The notes under the pieces: generated by a model | Databases searched by the model: none | Told to the model about the DNA's origin: nothing | The model's input: the letters and a program-made list of their open reading frames with translations, nothing else | Part shown: piece after piece, positions 1-11,900 of the stretch | Position numbering within the stretch: position 1 is the first letter of the stretch | How the letters are laid out: every line of letters starts with the position of its first letter | Program-made: the position numbers and the translations under genes | Assembly: GCA_022592435.1 (NCBI GenBank) | Contig: JABYQS010000005.1 | Location: forward strand, 310,001-374,000 | Source of the DNA: Cerioporus squamosus | Taxonomy: Eukaryota; Basidiomycota; Agaricomycetes; Polyporales; Polyporaceae | Length of the DNA: 64,000 nt | Direction of reading: 5' to 3'

Positions 1-1953
1 GCAACATACCAATGTCTCGAATGCAGAACGATCCTAGAGTATATTATCATTGCCAGTAATTGTATCGTAACGTCCCTACTAGTACCGTAGCCGCGCCTTC
101 GAGTTTGAAATCATTCGCCCTCGTTCTCATCAGGCTCTTGCCATAGAAGTACCTATATGACCACAGAAATTTCTTGTCAGGTTGCTGAACGTGTTGCCCG
201 TCTTCGATATTGGTGCTTACCGAGTCATGGTTCTTCTGCCGCTACCTGCATGGCGGACTTGAGTGCAATGAGTAAGTATCGGGACTGCACTTACGCGACC
301 TTGAAGTACACGACGGGCGTCTCCACACAGTTCTCAAACCAGTTACGACGCTACACATGCGTCGACGTGACGTGCAGCTCGCATCTGGCCTCCATACCGC
401 TTCTGATCTTCGTCTGTCCAACACTAGCCTCCCGAACTGGTTGCCAGCTGGGTGATCTGTACTGATCAGTGATCGTCATCCGGCTTCAAGTTGCCACTGA
501 GCCAAGACCACTACTCCCCGCTGTCCGCTGACGCTGCTTCTCCATGGTCCCGACCATGCATATTGCAGGCCCTGAGATCGCAGACTGACGGTCCCTTCCG
601 TGGATTCGTATACTTCAAGTTTGGTGAGTAGCAGATTGACACTTCGACCAAAGACAGATTATTAGTATACAGACATTGCACCTCGACCCCATTTTTCTGC
701 TAGTAAGGGCTGACCAGTTGTGGCGCACAATGCGTGCCGCTTGTAACACGTCGCATTGAGTTGATGCCAAAAGCTCCGAGAGACCTTGTAGCTGCGCTCT
801 CGGTGCGTTTGGTTGATACCGGCAGCTGTCACCCTTTGAGGCCTGAGGCCTGAAGGTTCATCTCCTAGAGCTTCATGGACCCATGATCCGTCCTCGTGCG
901 ATGCGTTAGTACGCCATCGTGAGCTCTCTCTTACCTAACTATTGACTCGCGAGAGTTCCCTTCCATGTCACAGGAAATAGAACACGTGGGAGTAGCGAAG
1001 ACTATGCCGGGGGTTAACAGCGTACCAGACATGTGTACGATCCTCCGGCGAGCAATGGGAGACGACCTGAGGTACACGTTTTCATCCGGCCTCACAGAGC
1101 TCCTGGGAGTGCTGCGATGCCGTGCAGTCCGGATCGTCTGTCCGTATACCACGCTATAAAGATCCCAGCATCAGATAGGTTATAGCTCAGTTCTACGGAC
1201 CGCGAAGCTGAGGGATCCAAATAATTATGCGCAACCTTACCCTGTTTAGTGCCCTCTATGCCCCGCGCGTCAGCTTCTCGAGTTGTGTGGAGTACTTTGG
1301 GCAGAAAGGTTGTTGTCATAGAACACGCATCGTGGTCACTGGACCACCCCTCTCTCATGAGTGATTGGAGGGAGGGTCGAGCGATACACCGGAGAGGCTG
1401 ACTCGATATCTGCACAGTCGACTACTACACTCTTTGCGCGAGGTCTTTCCGACCGTAACTTACCGTGGTAAGACGAAATCTCCCCGCTGCCTCATTGGAC
1501 TTGGAAGAGCACGTAGCGGCGGACGCACAGTCGGGGAAAGATTGGCTGGTAGATAAACTCTGCTACCGTGCAGATGCCACGCCGCCTCCACCGGTTCAAT
1601 ACATATGGGATGCTCACGTAAAACACGTTCATGTGTGTACCTATGCTCCTGGGGCCGCATCTTACAGAAAGAGTTCAGCGGTCTCTTATCAAGTCATCGA
1701 CATGTATTCTTCATACGCAGCTGCTGAGACTCTCTCATGAGCTGGCATCCGATATCAAGGCTGCCAGGCCGATGTGCGATTGTCTCTCGAGTGAAACTTC
1801 CCTCCCAACTGACCCTCCTCCTCCTCCTCCTCCTCCTCCTCCTCCTCCTCCTCCTCCCAATATTGGCCCCCTATTGCCTGCTTTCGAACCGCTCGACGAG
1901 CTCCTGTCGCATCTCACCTTGAGAACACCAGCTAGACGGTGGCATAGCATACA
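1..1953. other. Gene-poor stretch, no supported gene
   Basis: Open frames here are short, overlap on both strands and show no recognisable motif or consistent exon structure. The only structured element is the CTC microsatellite listed separately. The right edge holds the presumed promoter of the small gene that starts at 1954. I cannot exclude untranslated exons or the end of a gene lying outside the window. Confidence 0.5.
1812..1857. repeat. CTC/GAG trinucleotide microsatellite
   Basis: About fifteen uninterrupted CTC units run here. Depending on frame they would read as poly-Pro or poly-Leu on the plus strand and poly-Gly on the minus strand, which explains the low-complexity open frames seen there. 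The tract lies about 100 bp upstream of the start codon of the next gene, so it could fall in its promoter or 5' UTR. It is expected to be length-polymorphic. Confidence 0.9.
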
Positions 1954-2619
1954 ATGGCTGCAACACAGATAGTGAGTACCGCCTCCTGGATGATAACCGC
2001 CAGCTAACGAGGCTACAGTCCCTCCCAGGCCTGCCAATATTGCTACAAGACGCGTATACCTCCCCAGAGGCTGCGAGTCTGCTCCAAGATACGATCGACT
2101 TCGAACGGGCCAGCTCCAACGGGTTCGGTATCAACTTAGGGGAGGCTTACGGTGGTATCACCGTAGCACTTGTCAGCCGGGACTTACCTGCATTTAACGT
2201 CGAGAGCATGGGTGTTAACTCCAAGATTACACTCAGAATTCAGGTACGTAGTCAAAGAAGATATGCACGCCCCCCAGCCTTGAGTCTCAGGCGCGAGCCC
2301 TCGATTTTCCTAGGTCATCGGACTCGCACCCTACATGCGCCAAGTGCCCGCCATTCGTTCGAACAGGACTGCGGACCCCATCTCGCTCGGCAAGCTCGCA
2401 ATCACCATCGCTCAGGAGATGCAGAAGTATATAGTACGTCACTCCTATCTCCCTCCCACCTTTCGCTATATACCGTCACTCACTCGCCATCATCAGGCTA
2501 CCTCAGGGCCTATCCATTACGGCGGACGCACACTCGAATTGCATAATATGGTCCTGACGAAGCTCTACCATGTTTCACGCGGCTCGTGGCAACCAGAAAT
2601 CAAGGTCTACTTTGTGTAG
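1954..2619 (+). CDS. Conserved small fungal protein, copy A (unknown function)
   Basis: I do not recognise a named family. Four exons (1954-1971, 2019-2243, 2314-2433, 2497-2619) join in phase 0 with consensus splice sites into about 161 residues. The central part (NGFGINLGEAYGGITVALV) is followed by a segment beginning GLAPYMRQVPAIR and by the C-terminal YHVSRGSWQPEIKVYFV. No signal peptide or membrane segment is visible. The ATG was chosen because a short six-codon exon splices in frame to the conserved part; a different upstream exon is possible. The gene at 4649-5484 is a diverged paralogue: both have a 120-nt third exon with the same flanking intron positions and a shared GSWxPxxxxY ending. 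Function is not inferable. Confidence 0.6.
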
Positions 2620-4648
2620 GCCTGGCAGCTTTGTGCGTCTCTTGTCCCCTTCATAGTGACGCCACACTCATACGCCTCCGCGTACCAATCGCCGACAATG
2701 CCGTGTGCAGGGTGCGACTCTCCTACCACAGTGTGCTGAACGTGCTATGTATTTGCGCCGATCATATGGAGTGTGCGGCCTATCGAGTCATCGCCGCTCA
2801 GCAGCCGTCGCCCCTGGCATCCATGCCTCCATCCTCCCCAGTGCCCCACCACCTTATTTTCCTTCGTTGCCACCATCGGTCTGGATCGTGCGGTTTTCCT
2901 GTCGTTGATGCTGATGCGCATAATGTGTAGCGTTCTCAAAAAGCGGCAGAGGCGTTGAATATAACAAAATTCATATCGCTTGAGGGAAAACCATGCCCGT
3001 ACGGTGCAGGCTGGGGAGCGACAAGCAATAGATAGTAGCGTACCTCGGTACCTCAAGCTCTCCCAGATCTCGCTTCCAACCATTGCGGGAGCGTCTTCTC
3101 GTCCTCCTTAGTAGCTAAACGGTGAGAAGTCTCTTGAACAGGATTCGACAGACATCTCGAAGACCAATTACAACGGCCTGTCAAGAATCGCTCGTTATGC
3201 GACCGTCGTATGTGCACGAAGAGGTGAACAAGTCACTCGCCTTCAACAAGCTCTGACCCAAGCGCAGCGTACGGTTGAAACGGGTGTGTCGAAGTGTCGG
3301 AATAAGTACAACCACGTGCCAGTCCACCAGTGGAATAGCCCTGAGATGCCGCCGGTGGTTGCTGAGACACGTCGTTATAGATCCCAAAACCTCGTACCAA
3401 CGCGATCGGTATGCTGGCGGGAAACAAGTCGATGGGGGTTCGGTAAGACGGAGTGGACAATGCAGGAGAGGTGTAAGAATTCGCGTCGCGCCCGGGTGCC
3501 AGCTACCGTTCATTTCCCAATCGCTTCAGGACGTTGTCTATCGCCGCACATTTCCCATCGGTACAATACGTTGTTTCGGAGCCGTTACTGGTGGCACCGG
3601 GTTTGGGATACTGATTGATGAGCACTTCTATCCAGACACAATACGCTGCGCATGTACAAGCGTAAGGCGGCATACAGGCATGTATCACAGCGGTTGAATA
3701 AGTATCTGGACAAACTTCGCTGCTGACGGCCCCTCCACCCGTCCACGCAGCCATCACTGCAAGTGACAAGACAATAAACCGAGCATACAACTCGCGGCAG
3801 TCCACCTTCGGAGGCAGGCAATCAACGGTGTTGTCGCGCCGCGCCAGTATCGGGATAGAGCGGTAGACTGGGTCCTGAGAACAGACAGCATCGCCGCCAC
3901 TGTGGCATGAGTAACGGATAGTAGGAACACCAACGTTCATACCTTCATAGCAACCTATCTGGCTAGGGCCGCAATACAAAACCCCCGGTTATCTGGAGTG
4001 GTTATGTGTCCTGATTCTTGACCGTGAGTTCTACGAAGATATGTGCCCGGATTAACATTCCCTTGGTGATAAGCTTGAGTCATACTTAAGCACCTACGCA
4101 GATATCCCACACGATCTGCTTGTTCCCTTCCAGGGTGCGCGAGGGATCCGCAGTTGGGTTTCCAGCGGAACAGCGTGCACACAAGTGCGCCGCGTCGTGT
4201 CGGTGGGCATCGGAGAGGTTACCCGCCGCATGCCACTTGTCGTTTCGAGATGTCCTGAAGTCGCGAAAGACCGCGCCGCTTCGTCAGTTCGCGCCGTAGG
4301 AAGTGCTACCCATGAGCATCTACTCACCTCGGCGCAGCTACGCCGCGGAGTCGTTCTATCCGGATACAGCCAAGTATCGCGGTGGGTTTCGCGGTCGTGG
4401 GTTTCGCGCCTGACCAGATATCGCGGTAGTTGTGTTGCGCCCCCCGAACCGCTATCCGGATATTGACCGCGGTCGTATCTTTCTACTGGCAACGGCGCAA
4501 AGGGGTCCAGATGCGTCGCAGTCGTCGGCGATGGATGAACGTACCTACGATCTGTTAAAAGCGGTCGAGGATCCACGGCTAGACCGACATCTCACCAAGA
4601 CACGCACCGTCTTAGCAGTCCGTCCTCCATACAGCCCTCGCACACAAC
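2620..4648. other. Gene-poor stretch between the two paralogues
   Basis: Two kilobases with no gene I can support. The largest open frame (3503-3979, minus, 158 codons) is Cys-rich but has no recognisable domain, no splice-linked neighbour and is overlapped by other open frames, so I treat it as chance. Near the right end a run of short direct repeats is visible: ctatccggata at 4356 and 4452, and gggtttcgcg twice between them. Confidence 0.4.
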
Positions 4649-5484
4649 ATGTCCCGTCCTCCTCCAACCATTACTTCTGATCAGCCAAACGTTAGTTATC
4701 ACTTCTCCTGAACTGTACAAATCCACTCACCGTTTCCTGCTGTAGCGGCCGGCCACACCTCGAACATACTTCCAACGTCATACACAAGACCAGGCAACGA
4801 TCTGGAACGCCGCGGGACACCAGATGAACCATACAGTCCCCGCTCCCCACCAGATCAGTAGGGAGAGTAGCCTCGCCCCGAACACGCTGCGTTGGGAGAT
4901 ACTCCCACTCGACTCTTACGCAGGCGGGCGGGGTCAGGGCACCGGCGGCGCTGTCGAATTCGTTCGCATCAGCCGACAACCACTCCTGCTAACGGATGCA
5001 CTGCATGAAGCATGCCCCGACCTGCGAGATGCAGAGTGTCCTGCCCCGCTCGGGAATGTCTCCACCAAACTGTCCATCAGGATCCCCGTACGTTCCCTTC
5101 CTCATCAGCCTCGTGGCGCTCGTGCTGATCTGGATGTGCGCTGCAGTTCCCAGGAGCCAAACCGTACCACAGGCAGATTATGGCTCGGCGGTCTACGACC
5201 AATGGGGAGCACGTCTCCCTAAAGGTTCTCGCCCGCAAGATCGCGAAAGAAATGAAGGAGTTCATCGTACGCACCTCTGATCGCGTTGGACTGCATGGTA
5301 TTCAATTGACATGTTGCTGTCGTATATTGAAACCCAGGCGCAGACACCCTTGATGTACCGCAACATGCCCGTCCGGCTCGACCGGCTCGCCTTGCTGGGA
5401 TTCCAGAATATCTCCGACGGCTCGTGGGTGCCAGTCTTCATGATATACACCTTGCCCGACCCTCATCCTGGACCGGCGACGTGA
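4649..5484 (+). CDS. Conserved small fungal protein, copy B (unknown function)
   Basis: Four exons (4649-4690, 4746-5087, 5147-5266, 5338-5484) join in phase 0 with GT-AG introns into about 216 residues. The third exon is exactly 120 nt, as in the copy at 1954-2619, and encodes an alignable segment (FPGAKPYHRQIMARR against IGLAPYMRQVPAIR, then KIAKEMKEFI against ITIAQEMQKYI). The last exon keeps the SDGSWVPVFMIYTL ending but adds a short Pro-rich tail. The N-terminal half is longer than in copy A and lacks its AYGGITVALV core, so similarity is limited to the C-terminal half. No known domain, signal peptide or membrane helix is recognised. The two copies share strand and lie 2 kb apart, suggesting an old tandem duplication. 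Confidence 0.6.
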
Positions 5485-6862
5485 GAGAGGGTTTTGTGGT
5501 TGGATTTCTGATCCTTGCGATTCCTGTAACAATATACGAGTTCAAGTCACAGACTTGTCACACATGACGAACTTACGATATCCGAGGGAATGGGGATGAG
5601 GTGGACTCGATTGTTCCCGTCGGCGACTTACGGGCACAGCTCATGTTGGCACTTCGGCGGCACTAAGAGCATGCGATTCTCAAATATCATTTATATGTGA
5701 ACGCATCGGCACAAAGCGGGCAGAAATACTCACCGGAGGGTAACCGATCTTGAGCGTGATAGTGCAGGGCAGAAGGGGGCAGCGACAGACCGGGATATCG
5801 ACGACTCGCCTTCCCATTATACCCCCCGAGTCAAACGCCGAATATACAGCTTCTGGTCATCCTAGGGCACAGCCGACCTTCATGGACCATCCTTGACAGA
5901 TGGGAGAACGCGATGCGCGTCACTTAAGCAAGTTGCCGCTCAACAGTGCTACTTGTGTCCACTGAGAGGCACCGGCTGGCTCTCACAGCTGTGCGGTCTG
6001 GGAAACGATGCTGCGTTAGCCTATGAACGCACGGAGAGTGTCTGAGGGAGTGGGCAGGCCCATGGATAGAGTGAGAACTGAAGACTGCTCAAGAATCGAT
6101 TAGCAACGTCAGGCTCAAGTCCGACTCTTTCTGAGGAAACAAGTGGTACATACCATGGGCGGTCATATACCGCTTCCGTACACCGTCCCTGATAACCAGA
6201 ATTATAATACGGTAGGCGATGCATCGTCCACTGGACAGCGATCCGGCCACGCGGCAACATGCATTCGCTACTAGGCGGCGAATCCGCCGCGACCGGCGCC
6301 GCCGAAGATACTTCACGTACCTCACCGCCCTATGGAGCTCTGTCAAGTCGCCTGGTGAAAGTACCATGTAAATGTCTCCACAGCAGAATGCGCGGACAGT
6401 CTTGGGTCAGTCGTTTCAGTGCGACATGTGTGGTTTGACGCCGCGGCGATGCAGACTGCGGGCGGCTGCCCTATATGGAACTATCGGCCCGACGCCTTCT
6501 TGCGATCCATGTGTTTCCCTGTGTATGCTCACTGCGCCTGAGAGTCAACTTCGTAACCGAGGCCTTTCGTTGGTATTCATCATCACGTCGGTGTTCAACT
6601 CGCCAACGCCTCCCTATTCAACACTCTCCCCTTTTGGACGAGAAAACGCATGCTGTAAAGGTGGGTAAGCACGCTTATAGCACAGGCGTCCGGACGAGAA
6701 CGTCTCAATAGAGTTCCAGCTAGGACTGGGCCGATATCCCCTTGAGTTCGCATACCCCAACGGCGGCATACGTCTCTTCGCCACCCCAACAGACAACCAA
6801 TTACAGCCTACTTATACTCTGCACTACGTTGTGGACAGCGCAGCGACTCAGGCTGAGCAGCC
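5485..6862. other. Intergenic stretch, no supported gene
   Basis: Several overlapping open frames of 60-98 codons lie on both strands, none with a recognisable motif or splice-consistent extension. The right end must contain the promoter of the alpha/beta hydrolase starting at 6863. I see nothing else in it. Confidence 0.5.
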
Positions 6863-8145
6863 ATGACGAGCGAGGTTATGCCCACGGCCTCTCCGGCCGA
6901 TTTCAAGGAGCCGCCCACCATCTTCAACCCTGCAACATGCACCCGTAAGGGTCTCTGTCCGGTCACAGCCATCAAACATCAAGGAGGGGACCCGCTTGAG
7001 AGCCACTCGTTGTACTACGAGGTACATGGGTCAGGTCCGGAGAAAGTCGTGTTCATCATGGGGTACGTGGTCCTTACTCCTGTCCGGACGCTCGGCTCAA
7101 GAGGAAATGCGTCCTATCAGCCTCAACTCATCCTCGGCGGCTTGGTTGCCTCAGGTTGACTACTTTGGTAGTAAGCCGGAGTACTCAGTGCTTGTGTTCG
7201 ACAACAGAGGTGTGGGCAACAGCGGAGCGCCTCGTGGACCATATACGTGCGTGCATGTCTCCACAATGGCTTACCGCAGTCTCACCAGTGCACCTTGACA
7301 GCACAAGCGCCATGGCAGACGATGTGGTGACGCTGCTAGACTACATAGACTGGAAGGAAAAGCGCCAGATTCATGTGGTTGGCGTGTCCCTCGGAGGCAT
7401 GATCGCTCAAGGTTCGACGCGCATCTGTGGACCCTGGGTGGAAGCTGATACGGCTCTCAGAGGTAGCATCCAAGATACCGGAACGCATCGTTTCGCTGTC
7501 GTTGATTGTGACCAAGGCTGGCAGACGACGCTTGGTAGAACTACCTTCGGTGAGCGCACTTCAGCTCAGTGTGCTTGTCGTGATAGTAACTGATTCGCTT
7601 CACTCGAATGCCAGTACATTGGCTTGAAGAATCTCATGAAGACGATGATGATCAAGGAACCCGAAAAGAAGATCCCATACGTGCTGGAGATGCTCTATCC
7701 GAAGGAGTGGCTGGACGCCAAGGCCCCCTTGGACCCGGAGGGTCGGACGAACAGAGAGATTGAGACAGTGGTATGTACCCCTCTGTTGGACCATTATGCG
7801 GACACGCTCTCACCGTATATGCAGTCATATAAGAAACGAATCGCAGTAACGCGACCGCAGACGTTCCTTGGCGCCATATCGCAGATGGCGGCTGCCATGA
7901 CCCACCACGTTTCGCCCGACCGTCTCCGGAAGATCTCGTCCACGATTCCGAAAGTGATCATTGTGACCGGAGACACTGACAACCTTATCGACCCCAGCAA
8001 CAGCCACTGCTTGAAGGAGCACATGCCGGAAGCGGAGTTGGTGGTCAAGACGGGGGCGGCGCATGGGTTGACGATACAGGAGAAGCAATGGTTCAACGAA
8101 CTTCTTGAGAGGACGTTCAAGGAAGGTCGCGAGCGTGCACAGTAG
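6863..8145 (+). CDS. Alpha/beta hydrolase fold protein
   Basis: A serine hydrolase of the alpha/beta fold; the substrate is unknown. Six exons (first 6863-7062, then from about 7121, 7302, 7446, 7618 and 7795) give a continuous protein of roughly 330 residues. Motifs appear in the usual order: strand VVFIMG, the FDNRGVGNS segment, the nucleophile elbow GVSLGGM with the catalytic Ser, then VTGDTDNLIDPSN supplying the acidic residue and GAAHG supplying the catalytic His near the C terminus. The start ATG is followed by an N-terminal stretch without a signal peptide, so it is probably cytosolic. The last intron is 54 nt and in frame, so retention would not break the protein. Related fungal proteins are often annotated as epoxide hydrolase or lipase-like; the sequence does not decide between them. 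Confidence 0.85.
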
Positions 8146-8199
8146 AGATTGGGGCTTGCGATACGGGATTAGAATGTGTGACTACATAGTATAGCAGGT

Positions 8200-8213
8200 C
8201 GCGCGCGCGCGCG
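8200..8213. repeat. Short GC dinucleotide run
   Basis: A run of alternating G and C lies in the short convergent gap between the hydrolase stop and the minus-strand gene at 8348. Probably a simple repeat. Confidence 0.7.
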
Positions 8214-8347
8214 TATTTAACATGTCTGCAGCTGCTTTATCGGGATGTGTTGCATGCGAGACAAGTGGATGCGAAATAGGTGGATGTCTTTGAGGACCCT
8301 ATGAGCACGGAACGTTGCGCTTATGGGGAACTAGACGTACCTATGTC

Positions 8348-8629
8348 TCAATGCTCCTTAAGCATCGCTGCTAGAGACTTCCTGGCTTCTCGCGGGAGTC
8401 CCCTCAGCGCAGTCTTGGCCTCCAAGCCCTCTATCCTGATATTTGACGGGTAGTCCGCGCCAGCATCCTCCTTGCGTTTCTGCAAGACCTCGATGAGGGA
8501 GGGTTGGGGGACGTCCGAACGAACTGGCGGGGGAACAGGTCGCAGAGAAGGGTCGACCTGCGAACGGGGCAGAACGCGCACAAGACGTACAAGGGTGGGC
8601 CGCATCTTGTCAACGTCGCGCAGTGTCTG
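8348..8629 (-). CDS. Small basic protein, 3' exon (unknown, 5' end unresolved)
   Basis: The reading frame ends at 8348 and runs back to a good acceptor site just above 8629, giving about 93 residues in this exon. The protein is basic, Arg/Leu-rich at its start (MRPTLVRLVRVLPR) and ends in LRGLPREARKSLAAMLKEH, a composition resembling small mitochondrial proteins. An in-frame ATG at 8605 could be the start, but the frame stays open to the acceptor, so an upstream exon near 8700-8860 is likely; I could not join one in phase. No family is recognised. The gene is divergent from HRQ1, whose ATG is at 8904, so the two probably share a promoter. Confidence 0.45.
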   Translation of the reverse strand, partial: QTLRDVDKMRPTLVRLVRVLPRSQVDPSLRPVPPPVRSDVPQPSLIEVLQKRKEDAGADYPSNIRIEGLEAKTALRGLPREARKSLAAMLKEH

Positions 8630-8903
8630 CTAGAAGAGAAGACTGTCAAGTTCGGGCGCAAGGAGGGAAAGGTAGCGAAACAGCGCACCGACGGTGAGGG
8701 CGAGAGGAAAGATGTGGGCGCCTGTCAGTCACGAAGTCACCCAGCTCGTGACTTGAACGCGTGACGCGATCGCGTCGCGTCGACCACGGTGGCGCCCGTG
8801 CCTTCCCCTCGACCACCACTTGCCTTGCTGCATAGATTGGCCAAACTTGGTCGCAATCTGTCGCGTCATCCTGTTGGTGCAAATTTGAGCTGCTTAACTG
8901 AAA

Positions 8904-11900
8904 ATGTTTAGCAAGGGGCGCAAGCGAAAGAACGCGACCGCTTCGAATGACGCGGCCGGAGGTTCTACTACCAAGAAGCCCCGCGCGACCAAGCAGACTA
9001 AGGGGAAGAAAGCACCGCAGGAGGAATGTGTGCCGGTATGGCCCGAGTACTTCAACTCTGTGAGTTACGTATATGACGATCTACATGACTTAGACTGATA
9101 GCACTATCTATCAGCTGTTCAAGGTGTGTTCCAATGTGTATTCAGGAGAGCGTTACCGATGAACGTCTCCGCGTACAGATATTCAAGGTAAGCGTATAGC
9201 CTATCATGCATAGAGGAGGTGGCTGACATGCTATGCGTGTAGGCCTTGAACACGGTCCTTGCCTTCTGCTCTTCACGGAAGAACTTCGCAATCACCTTCC
9301 CAGTGGTCAGAACGTCTGTGGAATCTCTACTGCATGAGTAAGCTTCTTCATCCCGTTGCTTGAGCTCAGCTGACATCGAAAATAGACCCCTGGAACTGGC
9401 GAAAGTTGCTGAACTCAAGTATACTCCATGCTCTTCGAGGCACCCGGACCATACTAACATCGAACTCATGATAGAGCGCTGCTTCCTGAGATCGTAAAGT
9501 TTGCCTACACCCCACGCATCGAGCTCCGCATACACAGCGATCAGCAAACCGGCCAAAGTAGACGAGAACGCTCTCCGGACTTCTCGGCCTTCCGGACCGC
9601 GGGCGCATCGAGCTCGCGCCTCAATGACGTCGACGAGGACGAGCACGTACTCGTGCTGGACTTCATCGACAACTCGCGAGGGACGAAGAGTTCGAATACG
9701 GGCTTCGCATATGCGCTCCCACCAGCACTCACTCCGGCAGCAACGAAGAAGCTTGTAGAACGAAGGAACAATCGCTTCGTAGAAGCTGTCAATGAGTGCG
9801 CATCAACCATGCGTAATACTCCCGAGCGGCGCTGATGAGCCATACCTCAGATTGTTGAAGGCGACTCCACCGGACGAGGATCCTGTTGCATTGCTGCAGT
9901 CTGCCGCTCGAGATCATATACCGGTACACCCCGGCTCCAAAAGCACGTCAGGTGCGAGCCAAGCGGACGTAAAGGGCAAATATCGCGCCGTCCCCGAACC
10001 GGAAGAGAGGCCAGCGATCACTGAGGTCATCGAGGAGATCGAGCAACAGGCATGGTATCAGGAACAAATCGCATACAAGCGAGTGTTTGAAGCCAGAGAG
10101 GGACAATCGGGTGCGGCGAACTGCATAACTGCGTATTCACGTCATGCGCGCTAACTCAAAGGTTAGCCACCTTGGATCCCCCGTTGTCGCACCCCATCGC
10201 TCAGGCACTGCGCGACTCCCGGAAGATCACCTCGCTTTACACCCACCAGGTCGCTGCCATCAACGCCCTTTCACAAGGCAAGAATGTTATCGTGTCGACC
10301 AGCACTGCTTCTGGGAAGAGCGTTATATACCAAGTGAGGGTTCCTCGCGATGGGTATTCACACCAATCAATGACGGTCCTGTCAGGTGCCTCTGTTGCAA
10401 TTTTTAGAAGCAGACCCACAGTCGACGGCGATTTTCATCTATCCTACGAAGGTACGATGTGCTCGAGGCTTCCATATGCGCCCAGCTCACCATGAGGCAG
10501 GCTCTGGCGCAAGATCAACGAGCCGCTTTGGAACAATTGCTTTGTTCATGTCCTGGGCTTGAACACGTGAAGGTCTCAACATACGACGGCGATACGCCCC
10601 AGGAACTCCGCGCTGGTACGTCAGCCTGAATTTGCTGTAGGAGATGGAGTGTCCCTCTGTTGACAGACTTCTCATCTATCAGGGATTCGCGAGACGGCGT
10701 CCGTGATCTTCACGAACTTTGTGGGTGACCATATGAGTAGGTGTGCATGTACGCATGTGTGAGCTCATGGGTCCCATCTCCAGGATATGATACATGCGTC
10801 CATACTACCGCATGAGGATACATGGCGACGGTAATCTCTCTCACTGTATCTTGTTTGGCCGTATTCTGACTGCGTAACATGCGTGCCAGATTCCTCAAAA
10901 ATCTCAAGATTGTCGCCGTCGATGAGCTACATTACTACTACGGTATCTTTGGCAGGTCAGGGAAAGTGCACGTTTGAGTTGGAGCGCCGCTCACTTCAAG
11001 CGCAGCCATGTCGCCCAAGTGACGAGAAGATTGAGGAGAGTTTGCGCCGCAGTCGGAAGTGAGTCGTAAATACGCTTCGCCGATCACACACGGACATTCT
11101 CATGCGTCGGTGTAGATCGCCGAACTCGATTCGTGTCTTGCAGCGCAACGATATCGAAGCCGGCGCAGCACATGAGGAACATCTTCGGCATCGAGGTACG
11201 TCTCTGGTGCGTTATCAGCAAACCGTGGTCTCATTTGACACGCGCAGAACATCGAGGAGGTGACCGAGGATGGGGCACCATGTGGTCGCAAAGACTTCCT
11301 TGTGTGGAACCCGCCACTCAAGGACCCTATGGACCCTTCCCTCGGCAGGGCCCACTCAATGACAGAGGCCACAAGGCTCATGAGATTTCTCATGGCCAGG
11401 GGAGTCCGTGTCATTCTCTTCTGCAAAGTACGTGATCTGGCCATTCATGTCTCCCCATTTGTTGATCACCTTGACGGACACTAGATCAGGAAGTCTTGCG
11501 AATTGGTAATAGCACTTTATTGTTCTAGTGCACCGAATACTCATCGAAGTATTCAGGCTATGAAGACACTCAGGCAGGAGTTATCCGCCGACGGCCGTCT
11601 GGACATATTGGACAGAGTCATGTCATACCGTGGGGGTTACTCTCAGGAGGTAAGTCGAGTGTCATGCGGAGTGCAAATCCCCCGGCTTCTGAACCACATT
11701 TCATTGCAGGATCGGCGGAGGATCGAGCGAGAAGCCTTCTCCGGGAATCTTCTGGGAATAGTTGCGACCAACGCGTTGGAACTGGGCGTTGATATCGGCG
11801 TCCTGGATGCGGTGATCATGCTCGGCTTCCCCATGGGCGGTCTTGCCAGCTTCGTGAGTGCCTTCGCACGATGGGCGTATGCCCGGACAGAGAACTTACC

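Noticed and set aside
1737..2037. Poly-Pro, poly-Leu and poly-Gly proteins around the microsatellite
   Set aside because: The homopolymers are simply the three readings of a CTC repeat; no flanking domain supports a protein.
3503..3979. 158-codon Cys-rich minus-strand open frame
   Set aside because: No recognisable domain, no splice-linked neighbour and competing open frames on the other strand; probably chance in GC-rich DNA.
9119..9646. 175-codon minus-strand open frame
   Set aside because: It lies antisense to HRQ1 exons that read correctly on the plus strand; a shadow frame.
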